Of a stretch of 64,000 nt of DNA, positions 1 through 8,788 are shown in pieces. The notes beneath the pieces were generated by a model. It was given only the letters and a program-made list of their open reading frames with translations, ran no database searches and was not told the DNA's origin. Every line of letters starts with the position of its first letter. Within the stretch, counting starts at the first letter, position 1. This DNA comes from Seminavis robusta (taxonomy: Eukaryota; Bacillariophyta; Bacillariophyceae; Naviculales; Naviculaceae). The stretch spans positions 1-64,000 of the forward strand of contig CAICTM010000269.1 of the NCBI GenBank assembly GCA_903772945.1. Reading direction: 5' to 3'. Position numbers and translations under genes: made by a program.

Positions 1-11
1 GCCAATACTCT

Positions 12-1108
12 TTAATCGCTCATCGTCATGAATGCCATCTCTTCCGTTGTTTCTTGGGCTGTGTTCGCTCCTTCTGCGTTTCGTTGTTCCGCTTTTAGTT
101 TTAGGCAATCCGATTTCCTGTTGCCCAATTTTCCACATGTGAAGCACTTTCCGCTGAAATTCTTCTTTCCTTGAAATCCACTACTGCCCCATTGTTCCTA
201 TTGAATTTACCGTTTGATCTTTCTGGTACCTTTGTCCGTAACTTTTTCCGTTCGAGCCTTTCTCGTCTGGGCATCTTGATCGGACTTATAGTTTGATCAC
301 TGCAGCCTGTTCCGATCTTCCACAGTTCCTGCATCTGCCTTGAATTTTTTTCCTCCAATCATGAAATCTGTTTCGCCATTGTGGTATGTCGACTTGTTCC
401 GTGCATTTAATCTCATCGTAGATTTAGCATAAGTCATCCACCACAACTCTTTACCGTTATTCCATGTCCACGTTGCTTGATCCTTCTCAGTAACATTCTT
501 CTTCACTTCATGATAAACATACCGGACTAGCTTCCTTTCTTTCCGGCCCTTCTGAGAAGGTCCTTGATGTACTCTTCGCGCCGACGACGGGAAGGTCCAT
601 TCTTGAACCCGTGCCTTCGCTAGCTTCTTGCTTTCACGTCGGTCCAAGCTCAACTTTTTGGGTTCTCCTAGTCCATCTTTATCGCTAGTATTCCGTTCGT
701 CGAGTGCCACCTCACCACTGTCTTCAACATCGAGAGGTCCAGCATTGACTCCCACATGCCCTTAATTTCCCAGCAGCATGGTCAGTCGTTTGGTGTGAGG
801 CCGTAGGTCGATGCGACTTGCCCTTCGATGGTCTCCACATTGATCGAGTCCAGCAGTATTCCAGCAGCCTTGCTGTTCTTCTTCTGCAGACTTTCGACCT
901 TTTCCACTTCGTCGTCCGACAACTTGCCCGTACCTGTAGGGTTTTCCCAGTTGTCCGGTTTGATCTCCGTAGAGTCCTTCATCAGTTCTACGTACCCATA
1001 CTTTGATAAATGGGCCATCATCTTGACCTTGTAGAACCTGAACTTCTCATCTTTCCCATCGAAGATGGGATACTTGCTCGACGATGATACCTCTACCTCC
1101 GTAGACAT
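12..1108 (-). pseudogene. Copia gag, frameshifted
   Basis: The N-terminal 108 codons (1108 to 782) read as a Copia gag start: MSTEVEVSSSSKYPIFDGK, then FRFYKVKMMAHLSKYGY and an Ile/Glu/Val-rich helix, ending at GLTPND followed by TGA. One frame over, the text continues with WEIKGMWESMLDLSMLK and W-H-S-T-N, as in intact gags, and again breaks at TAG. Near the end (about 165 to 110) another frame encodes a zinc knuckle, CFTCGKLGNRKSDC, of CX2CX4HX4C type but with Asn where the zinc-binding His should be. At least two frameshifts plus internal stops make an intact product impossible. The frame ends at a TAA at 12-14. Confidence 0.7.
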
Positions 1109-1150
1109 CTTGACTTACTTCTCAACTCTTCTCTTTTCTATTTGATAACC

Positions 1151-1697
1151 TGGATCCAAGCTCACTCTTTCCTGATAGCTATCGTTTTAAAACGTGTTGA
1201 AAAGGTGTGAACTTGAACGCACAATTTCTCTAATTTAATCAATATCCTTCCAGCTCTACTGTCTAGTAGGCTGGCTATTCGTTTCGTTTTCTCTTTCTCT
1301 CTCGTTCAGATTGTGAGCTCTACAACTGAGCTCCGATATGCATACATATACCAGGATCCTCTGTTTCTCGCAGTTTCATTTGCAGATAGATCTCGTCGAT
1401 CTATCTTCCTGAAGTGCATGGTTGGCCCTGGAGGGCTTTCCCACTTTACTAAACCTATGGACCTTCATCTGTCCATTCATTTGCTCCGTCCCATCGCTCC
1501 TTGCATTCGTCTCTTCGGCCTAACTTCCTAACCTTTGTAGTTGCATCATCTAGACGACCATTGTCGTCGTTCCTCGTACACCTGGCCATCTGATGATGAT
1601 CGGATAACCATCTGATTTGAGTCACACATCCTTAGTCACGAACCGTGACTGCGGATCCCGAGTCGTCTGTCCGTCATACGAAAATACCTTTCTAACA
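1151..1697 (-). repeat. Probable 5' LTR, 547 bp
   Basis: In element orientation the segment begins TGTTAGAAAGG and ends GGATCCA, giving the canonical TG...CA ends, and its inner edge abuts the primer-binding-site-like run. The 5 bp outside (CTACA at 1698-1702) would be the target-site duplication if the matching copy lies at the far end, which is outside the window. No second LTR is present here to confirm the edges, so they come from the TG/CA rule and position only. Confidence 0.55.
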
Positions 1698-2047
1698 CTA
1701 CACTACTACTCTAGCTAGCTAGCTAGCTCTAGCTAGATAGATGGACGCAATTTCGGGACGCAATCAAGTTGTGTGCTGTCTTTCGAGACAGGCACGCGAA
1801 CTGGAGTGACAGTCTGCTGGCTACCGCTACAATCGAATCGAATCCTTTGCAATATCTTAGATCCGGCTGCAGCGCAAGTCGGAGTCTCCAAAAAGATCCT
1901 GCGCATCATATTTCTCACCCATGGCCACACCACACCACACCTCTAGTCTATCTTCCACCACTCTTTCAGACTGTGAACTTTCAGAAGCTTAATTGCGTTG
2001 TTGTTCCATCGACCATCCATTTTTAGTTGAAAGAGTTGAAAGCCACC
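1698..2047. other. Intergenic: retrotransposon flank to GH5-like gene start
   Basis: About 350 bp. It holds a CTAGCTAGCTAG run near 1712-1740 and a stretch rich in CACACCACACC near 1930. It must contain the promoter and 5' UTR of the next gene; I see no convincing TATA box. Confidence 0.4.
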
Positions 2048-4054
2048 ATGAGCATGAGCGATTCCCTCGGCATGGCTGGATCAACAGAGCTCAGCGTAAG
2101 TTCTTCGTCTCGCGGTAAGGATTCCAGCAAGAAGGTCCAGTGCGTCTTGGATCCTTTGTTGGTGAACGCAGACAGTGTGTCGTTGATGGAAAATGTGGGT
2201 CTTTCCATCTTTGCATCTGCGTGCAGTAAGAACCGCGGTGCCTTTGTGCTGCAGCCTCCTGATGGACCTGACGGCAAGACGTATGGCTGCTTGGCTTTGC
2301 CTGAAGATGTCTTGGAGATGCTGGGAATCAGTGATGTCATCCACGGCAACAGCAGTAACTCGACTGGAAACCTTACAAACCTCACTTTCAAAGTAGACAA
2401 CGTCGAAGACATCACCAAGAATTTCAAAAATGGAAATCTGACGGCAAGTGACACTGTGCAATTGCTCAACCTCCTTGTCTCCAATGTCTACCATTCTACG
2501 CCCAACGTAGAAGCCACTCCTTATGCCTGCGACGTCAATGGCTTGGTCACACTCGAGTGTGACAACAGTAGTACTGGCACCAGTACTACTACTGGCAAGA
2601 AAAACCCTATCAGAGCTGTCACACTGGCAGGAGTCTTCACGCCTGCTCTTTGGGCTACGGCTGGCCAGAACCTTACACTCGATCAGGCTGCTTCCTTCTA
2701 CACTCACCAGGATTTCAAGCAAATGAAGAAACTGGGCATCAACACTGTGCAGATACCCATACCTACCAAAATGTTCTCGGAAGAACACAAAGACGCACCT
2801 GAATGGCAAAGCCTTCTCTTGGATGTTCTTGATCAAGTGCACGATGAAGGGTTGGACGTCATCCTCTTGCTGGATCAAGCAGGTAGTCGTGCCGAAGATG
2901 TGGCCAAGCCAGTTGAGGCAGCGGCTTCCTTTGCACAGGATTACAATTACAATCACAAGAGCTCGGAAAAGGTCATTGTTGCTTTCACTTTGCCTGCCAT
3001 GGATATGGCACTGCTCGAAGCCGCAAAGAAAGTTGCTCCTGATCTACCGCTTTGGATGCCCACAAAAGGAGGAGACTTTACCAGACTTCACGATTACACA
3101 GGAGCAGCAGGGGCTTCTCTGGAAATCACACATACAGACACTATCGCCGATGTTGCTTCGTCTTCGAGTCAGGAAGATAGGGCCAAGCTATTCTACCATG
3201 AGTCAACTGCGTGCATTGCTAGAGCTCCTCTAGAGTACAGCGCTTGCTACCAAGACGTTCCAGTGGTGGTTGCTAGTGGGTTTGATTTGGCTAATGACGA
3301 TTGCCATTTGCAAAACATTTCTCCCAACTTCAAGGATTATGGTCAGTGCGATCGATTCAATGAAACCATTGACTCGCCGTGGTGGAAGGATCATCGATTC
3401 TCTTTTGCAGCAAGACAGCTCTATGCTTACGAGCAAGGCGAAGGATGGTCCTTTGCCACTTGGAAGTTGTATGGCGCAGATCCAAACTCTGTGGGAATTC
3501 TCGATGACCCTGCAAAGTTGTTGGCCCTCCAAGAAGTCGTCGCTGCTGGCATCATGCCCTCTCTTCAGGACTTGGATCAACCTATCGTGTACCCCCTCAA
3601 GAAGTCTTCATCCCCCGTTGGATTGGCTTGCCTGAACCCACCAAAGAGCGACTTCGTTCTCGGCGATGCCACCTTAGCCCCGACACCTGCCCCACCTCCG
3701 TCCTGTGGCAATGGGTGGTGGAACTTCACAACCGAAAAGTGTGACTACTGGATCCCACCTACGGAGGCACCGACTCCACCTTGCCCTGTCTGCAGCAATG
3801 GCAGTGTCCCTGTAGAGCCGTTGGACTGTCCTCCCGTAGGCAACGACTCGTCATTGGATACCATGCTCCTCCTTCCAGTCTCAGAAGGCGAGCATAACAT
3901 GGCAGTCAAGTCTTTCTTTGCAGGTGCATTCGCTTCCCTTGTTGTTTGTGTGATTGTATTCAAGTTGCTGTTGCCCGCCAAAATGAAACAAAATGACTAC
4001 GAACCGGTTCCCAATGGTGCCAACGGCAATGGACATTCCTACCAGAATGCCTGA
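2048..4054 (+). CDS. Membrane-anchored GH5 (exo-beta-1,3-glucanase)-like protein, catalytically dead
   Basis: 668 residues. The ATG at 2048 has a perfect GCCACC context, so I start there rather than further upstream. Residues about 190-500 follow the fungal exo-1,3-glucanase fold (GH5_9): LGINTVQIPIP after strand 2, a DLANDDC stretch, a Cys-Asp pair, WWKDHRF, and QLYAYEQGEGWSFATWK, the counterpart of the family's QLDAFE...GWIFWTWK. The acid/base position, usually NEP, reads TLP (about residue 311), and the nucleophile position, usually GE(F/W), reads SGF (about 407). Both catalytic Glu are thus missing. A Pro/Cys-rich stalk follows, then one membrane segment (about 620-641) and a short polar tail with YEPVPN. 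Several N-glycosylation sequons suggest a luminal ectodomain, yet no signal peptide is visible; an unseen upstream exon is possible. Likely a binding or scaffold role, not hydrolysis. Confidence 0.7.
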   Translation: MSMSDSLGMAGSTELSVSSSSRGKDSSKKVQCVLDPLLVNADSVSLMENVGLSIFASACSKNRGAFVLQPPDGPDGKTYGCLALPEDVLEMLGISDVIHGNSSNSTGNLTNLTFKVDNVEDITKNFKNGNLTASDTVQLLNLLVSNVYHSTPNVEATPYACDVNGLVTLECDNSSTGTSTTTGKKNPIRAVTLAGVFTPALWATAGQNLTLDQAASFYTHQDFKQMKKLGINTVQIPIPTKMFSEEHKDAPEWQSLLLDVLDQVHDEGLDVILLLDQAGSRAEDVAKPVEAAASFAQDYNYNHKSSEKVIVAFTLPAMDMALLEAAKKVAPDLPLWMPTKGGDFTRLHDYTGAAGASLEITHTDTIADVASSSSQEDRAKLFYHESTACIARAPLEYSACYQDVPVVVASGFDLANDDCHLQNISPNFKDYGQCDRFNETIDSPWWKDHRFSFAARQLYAYEQGEGWSFATWKLYGADPNSVGILDDPAKLLALQEVVAAGIMPSLQDLDQPIVYPLKKSSSPVGLACLNPPKSDFVLGDATLAPTPAPPPSCGNGWWNFTTEKCDYWIPPTEAPTPPCPVCSNGSVPVEPLDCPPVGNDSSLDTMLLLPVSEGEHNMAVKSFFAGAFASLVVCVIVFKLLLPAKMKQNDYEPVPNGANGNGHSYQNA

Positions 4055-4630
4055 ACAAGGTTTAGAGCAAGCCAACAAAGATTTCAAACAGCATGCAGGT
4101 CAGGACGACTAGTAGATTTAGTCTAGCTAGCTAGCTAGAACTGGATAATACTAGCCAGACGAATCGATCCTTTTTTTACCGCTAGACCAGACTAGTACGC
4201 GGTTCCAGGTACCAGTTAGATGAGCCAATTGAGCACTACGTGTACTCAGCACTTGGTAAATTGAAAAAAGGCATCCGGGCACCCACCCATCGGAAATATA
4301 TCAACTTTCCGAACAAGTAGAAGAAAATTGTGGAATTAGTTTCTTGGAATAGACCGAGAAGAAACTTTCTGTAGCAATCTAAGTAGTTTTTTAATTAAAT
4401 GAAAGGCTGTTGCCTCGTGGACGCACCACGAAAACCCAGCACGTTGAATTGTGTGAATATGCAGTGGTGATGTATCGCTGCGTGTTGTCGCCTGTCCTCG
4501 TGCCGACAAAAAATCGGTCGACAGACAACAGTGCCGCCTCCTGTCCTCCTAACAATTAATTGAACTAACATTTCAGTGTGTCCCTTTGACCATGCTTTCG
4601 TCCCTCCTTTCGCCATGCACGACTGTTGAT
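4055..4630. other. Convergent intergenic region
   Basis: Space between two convergent genes. It contains a CTAGCTAGCTAG run near 4120 and AT-rich patches. A 73-codon minus-strand frame at 4395-4616 looks random in composition and sits in the expected 3' UTR of the acetolactate synthase gene. Confidence 0.4.
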
Positions 4631-7087
4631 TTAGCTCGGGGCCGCTGAAGCATCAAACTCTCGATAGTAGTCTTCCAGGATCATGTCATCCAGCGGTTGT
4701 CCAGGGGCCACCAACGGTAAGCAGGGCGTGCGTTCAATCTTGACATGGAAGAGAACAGGCTCATCAATATCTTCGTAAAGGAACTCGTTCATCTTGGCCT
4801 CCAGATCTTCTTGGTGATCGCAGAAGATACTCTTGATTCCGAATGAGCCAGCCAACATGCCATAATCTGGGTTCATAGAATTCCGGACCGCCAACAAGCG
4901 GCCTCCTTGGAACAGTTTTTGCCAGTACTCGACCATCATTTGCGATTCATTGTCCAGGATCAAGAGCTTGACGGGAATTTTTTCTTCAGCGACAGTTTTG
5001 AGTTCCGTGAATGACATGTTGAAGGATCCGTCTCCGTCAACCGATACGACGCGCTTGAGCCAGTTCGCCAGCTTGGCACCAATGGAGTATCCCAAAGAGA
5101 CTCCCATGGTTCCTAGCGATCCAGAAGAGATCATTTGCCTCGGTTGCGTCCAAGTGATCAACTGTGCGGCAACCATTTGGTGGATTCCAACTCCAGTCGT
5201 GAAGATGGAGTTGTCCATTTCTCCTTCTTTAGCGAGCAACTGTCTGTCCATTTCGGCAATGACGGACTGTGCGGACATGGGCGTTTTCTTCACAGTGGTG
5301 GTTCCATCTTCCGACGGTACGTCGAGAGCGGGGAACTCTGGCACTTTGACGGGGAAATCTTGCTGTAGCTGTGCTTTTCTTTGTAGCCATGCTTGTGTGG
5401 TTGGATTGATGGTGGTTTCCTTGATTTTGTCTCTGAGCGTCTGCAGGAATGCCTTTCCTGTGGAATGTACAAAATATGTGGGTGGTACCTGTTTTCCCTT
5501 TTCAGTGTATCGAATGTCTACATGAATAACTCCTCCGCGTCCTTCTTGTTCTGCCGCCTTTGCTTCTGGTGCAAAGTCGCTCATTCTTCCGGTGATTCGG
5601 TCATCGAATCTTGATCCGACGCAAAGGATGAGGTCTGATTCTTGCACGAGGTAGTTGGGTGTGGGATGTCCGTGCATTCCCATCATGTTCAAAGCGAGTG
5701 GATGTCTTTCGTCAAAGCATCCTAGGGCATGAAGGGTGGTAGTAACGGGTATCTGTAGAATCTCTGCGACTTCTTGAAGTTCCTTGGCGGCATCGTTGCA
5801 GCCTTGTCCAGCAATGATGATGGGTTTCTTGGCTCTGCCAATGAGGGTGACGAGCTGATCAAGAAGTGCTCCATCCTTGAGGGATCCTTCCTTGGTGACG
5901 ATTTCTGGGTTTTGTCCGTCTCTGCCAGTGTAAACGATTTTTCCAGTGGGATGGTGGTCGGCATGGTGTGTATCGGCGGATGGATCATCAGAGATTGGGT
6001 TAGCGACGGCTTCGAGTTTGTATGGTAGTTCAAGATCATCGGAGTAGACGACATCGAAAGGTAGTCCTCTATCTTGTTTTGTGGTGAGTCCTCCCTTTTC
6101 AGCTCCCAAGAAAATGGACTGGAATAGGGTTCCATCAGGTCTTTGTCTGGGTTTCATTCTAACGAACTGATAATCGGCGGGTGTATTGGAGTGGAAGTTA
6201 GTGTCGATGAAGTCTTGTAATAGGTTTTGGTCTAGAACCTGGTTCTGCAAGTCCTTGGGCAGATCGACAAATACGGGTCCAGGTCTTCCATTTCTGGCCA
6301 TGTAGAAAGCGTACTCCATGACATAAGGTATTTCAGCAGCACTCTTGATCTGGTAGCTCCACTTGGTGCAAGGTTCAGTGAGAGCGACGGCAGGAGCACT
6401 TTGGAAGGCATCTGGAGGAGCGACAGTGGCAGCTTGTCCACACAGGACAACCATGGGCACTCCATCACAGAGTCCATCTTGAAGAGGAGTGATGAGGTTT
6501 GTGACTCCAGGTCCACTAGTGGCAACGACAACTCCAACCGGCTTGTGTTTGTCTCCTTCTTTGATGGGCAGGGCCTTGGCATATCCTTCTCCAATGTATC
6601 CTGCATTTCCCTCATTAGAGTTGGTGATCCATTGAATACTGGCTGGTTTTTCCTTGGTGTGTCTTGGGTGTTTCTTGTGGAACTGATCCAACAAGGGAAG
6701 CACAGCTCCTCCAGAGTATCCATTGACCACAGTGACTCCATGCTCCACCAACTTGGAGTACACAAGGGCAGCTCCTGATTGACCTTGGTATTGACTCAAG
6801 TAGTCAGCTGCTTTTCTCCTGGCTTCCAATGTAGCAGCATTGATGTCTCCTGCTTCAATGGAAGTTGTGCGCGCGTTCTTGTCCAGCTCAGCTGCTCCCA
6901 CATCTGCTCCATTCAGAGGACTGATTTCCACTCCACTCTTTACAGTGGTGCTCCACAGCTTATTAGTAGTACATGTACTAGTACTACTAGTAGTAACAGT
7001 GTGGAGAGGCACAAAGGCTGAACTACTATTAATAGCACAACAAGCCAACAACGCCAAACCAGCTACGGCTGATCCACTGATCTTCAT
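4631..7087 (-). CDS. Acetolactate (acetohydroxyacid) synthase catalytic subunit, plastid-targeted
   Basis: 818 residues from the ATG at 7087. Condenses two pyruvates, or pyruvate and 2-oxobutyrate, in branched-chain amino acid synthesis, using TPP, Mg and FAD. The start is chosen because MKISGSAVAGLALL...SSAFVP is a heterokont signal peptide with the ASAF-type cleavage point; codons upstream are hydrophilic. Then come the TPP-binding N domain with catalytic Glu in SNEGNAGYIGEGYA, the TSGPGVTN loop, a roughly 100-residue acidic/His-rich insert, the FAD domain with VGSRFDDRITG, SSGSLGTMGVSLGYSIGAK, GDGSFNMSFTEL, and a tail PCLPLVAPGQPLDD like fungal ILV2. Oddities: YPGGA reads YSGGA, HEQG(G/A) reads NEGN, and NN after GDG reads DN. 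The Trp of the herbicide site (YWQKLF) is kept. No intron is seen. Confidence 0.88.
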   Translation of the reverse strand: MKISGSAVAGLALLACCAINSSSAFVPLHTVTTSSTSTCTTNKLWSTTVKSGVEISPLNGADVGAAELDKNARTTSIEAGDINAATLEARRKAADYLSQYQGQSGAALVYSKLVEHGVTVVNGYSGGAVLPLLDQFHKKHPRHTKEKPASIQWITNSNEGNAGYIGEGYAKALPIKEGDKHKPVGVVVATSGPGVTNLITPLQDGLCDGVPMVVLCGQAATVAPPDAFQSAPAVALTEPCTKWSYQIKSAAEIPYVMEYAFYMARNGRPGPVFVDLPKDLQNQVLDQNLLQDFIDTNFHSNTPADYQFVRMKPRQRPDGTLFQSIFLGAEKGGLTTKQDRGLPFDVVYSDDLELPYKLEAVANPISDDPSADTHHADHHPTGKIVYTGRDGQNPEIVTKEGSLKDGALLDQLVTLIGRAKKPIIIAGQGCNDAAKELQEVAEILQIPVTTTLHALGCFDERHPLALNMMGMHGHPTPNYLVQESDLILCVGSRFDDRITGRMSDFAPEAKAAEQEGRGGVIHVDIRYTEKGKQVPPTYFVHSTGKAFLQTLRDKIKETTINPTTQAWLQRKAQLQQDFPVKVPEFPALDVPSEDGTTTVKKTPMSAQSVIAEMDRQLLAKEGEMDNSIFTTGVGIHQMVAAQLITWTQPRQMISSGSLGTMGVSLGYSIGAKLANWLKRVVSVDGDGSFNMSFTELKTVAEEKIPVKLLILDNESQMMVEYWQKLFQGGRLLAVRNSMNPDYGMLAGSFGIKSIFCDHQEDLEAKMNEFLYEDIDEPVLFHVKIERTPCLPLVAPGQPLDDMILEDYYREFDASAAPS

Positions 7088-8788
7088 CTTCAGTCTGTCT
7101 TTTACTTCTATAGCTTGGCCTTCTTTTTTCCAATTGTGCGCTGTTTTATGGATTTGGTTTTTATACTTTTGGTGCTCTTGGTTGTTGCTGTGTTGTACTG
7201 TATGACTACTTGTACGATCCGATGAGAATGCCGCACCAAACACAAACACATCCAATGGCTGACAAACTTCAAAACCTTTTTGATTTGACGCACCACGCGA
7301 GCGCGCAATTTTTCAAACCTGTCACCTTTAGTACGTAAGTTCACTGTCATTACTTCCTCCAATCAACCGGCACTATTCCGTACAAAACTAAAGCGCGGGT
7401 TTCGCCATGCTGCGTCATCCTTCACATCTGACTGCACCAATCAGAACACTCTTCTTCAGCTTCACTTCATCTATGCACAACTTTCAAGACCACAACAAGA
7501 CCAACACCAGACAACAACTTTCAATCCAGAGTGTGACGTTATCAATTTGTCAATCCAGAGCTTTACCCCTAATTATGAGATCATCAAGGTGTGTTCGTGC
7601 TAACCAAGCTTGAAGAGTTTGACAGGCTTATCAAAATACCGGTGACAAACAAATCTTCTACATCGCCCGGAAAAGTAATGGGGACGAAAAGCAGGGAAAC
7701 ATCTGGAACGTTTTTATTAATTTTATTAAAGCAAAGCATGTGTGCCAGCGTGGCTACTCGTACGATGTAATCTGGATTGATGATGGAATAGAGTCCCAAT
7801 TGTCATAGTAGACTAGTAGTCACAGCCATCAAAGCACCAAATCTCGAACAAACGAGAGAAAATTATTCATAGTGGTATCTTCATGACGACGATCCATGTG
7901 CTTCAAAAACAAGTCCTCCGAATCATTTGTATCACCTGTTTCTGCTTGCTCTTGTTCTCCTTCTGATGGCGAGGAAGGCAAACTAAAAGAAAGCACTGGT
8001 ACATGTACTACATGTACAAGCAGTGCATACAACATCCTTCGTCGTCTCGAAACACAGCCAATGAGTGCAGTGGAATGGAACTTTGTGAGCCTCCCTTCAA
8101 ATATCCAAACAATGATACAAGTACTAACTCGACAACTAGATAGCTCTGGAGGTACAACCACTGTACCGATACTGGTACAGGGAGGATTGTATCTGCTATT
8201 ACTATGACATACTAGCTAGTCTAGTACTTGCTACATGCTACTGGTACCGGTAGCCCGTACGTACCAGTACGTCAGATACCGGTATCTATATGGACCAGTG
8301 ACACTGTGAGTGTCATCCCGCGTCTGGGTCTTTTCGCACGAATCATGGCCTTCTTTCCAGTTTTGTATAGATAGAAGAGTACTTTGAACAAGAACACAGT
8401 GACCGCTGGTCACGGATCTCCACAAATCGTGTCAAATTCATTTTCGGAAATGGGACCAGTGATTTCAGGATCTTTGATTGCTATCTGAAGCGAAGCTTTG
8501 CTTTGTTTTGTTTTGCTTTGCTTTGCTTTGCTTTTGGTAAGATAGACTACATCTACTATTAATAGTATGCATACTGGCTGGTACCAACATCCATCATCCT
8601 CTCAGTACGTACCGTAGGCACAAAGAAGTGAAGAAAGAAGAAAGGAAGGAAAGAAAGGCTTACACTGCAAGGGCCAGAATGAATCGAGAAAGAAGTTCTT
8701 GGCTCCATCCTTCATCATAATTTTACTTTTTCAACTACGCAAGTACCGGTATCGAACTAAGCTACATAGTAGTTGAATCAAATCCACC
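7088..8788. other. Divergent intergenic region between ALS and ferric reductase
   Basis: 1.7 kb, must hold two opposite promoters. It contains CTTTG/TTTTG pentamer repeats (8496-8535), many TACCGGTA and GTACGTAC palindromes (8230-8290) and TGTACATGTAC runs near 8000. Reading frames at 7584-7799 and 7829-8161 (minus) have somewhat protein-like composition but no ATG start or splice support. Confidence 0.35.
8496..8535 (+). repeat. CTTTG/TTTTG pentamer microsatellite
   Basis: Eight or so consecutive pentamers of CTTTG with TTTTG variants, upstream of the ferric reductase gene. Confidence 0.8.

Larger units (their letters stand above)
1..1697 (-). mobile_element. Copia-type LTR retrotransposon, 5' part (LTR, leader, gag)
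   Basis: Read on the minus strand the order is LTR (1697 to 1151), a short leader (1150 to 1109) and a gag-like reading frame (1108 to 12) ending in TAA; pol and the second LTR would lie left of the window. The base run just inside the LTR, starting GGTTATCAAATAG, sits where a primer-binding site is expected and loosely resembles the GGTATCA core common in Copia elements. The gag is broken by frameshifts, so this copy is probably dead. Assignment to Ty1/Copia rests on the gag N-terminus and the gag-zinc-knuckle layout; without RT or integrase it stays an inference. Confidence 0.7.

Noticed and set aside
4395-4616. 73-codon minus-strand frame just after the ALS stop
   Set aside because: True ATG but random composition, and it lies in the expected 3' UTR.
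7584-7799. Protein-like minus-strand frame
   Set aside because: No ATG, a stop directly upstream and no acceptor site that would make it an exon.
7829-8161. 110-codon minus-strand frame with acidic end
   Set aside because: No ATG at its start and no homology recognised; kept only as a remark in the intergenic entry.
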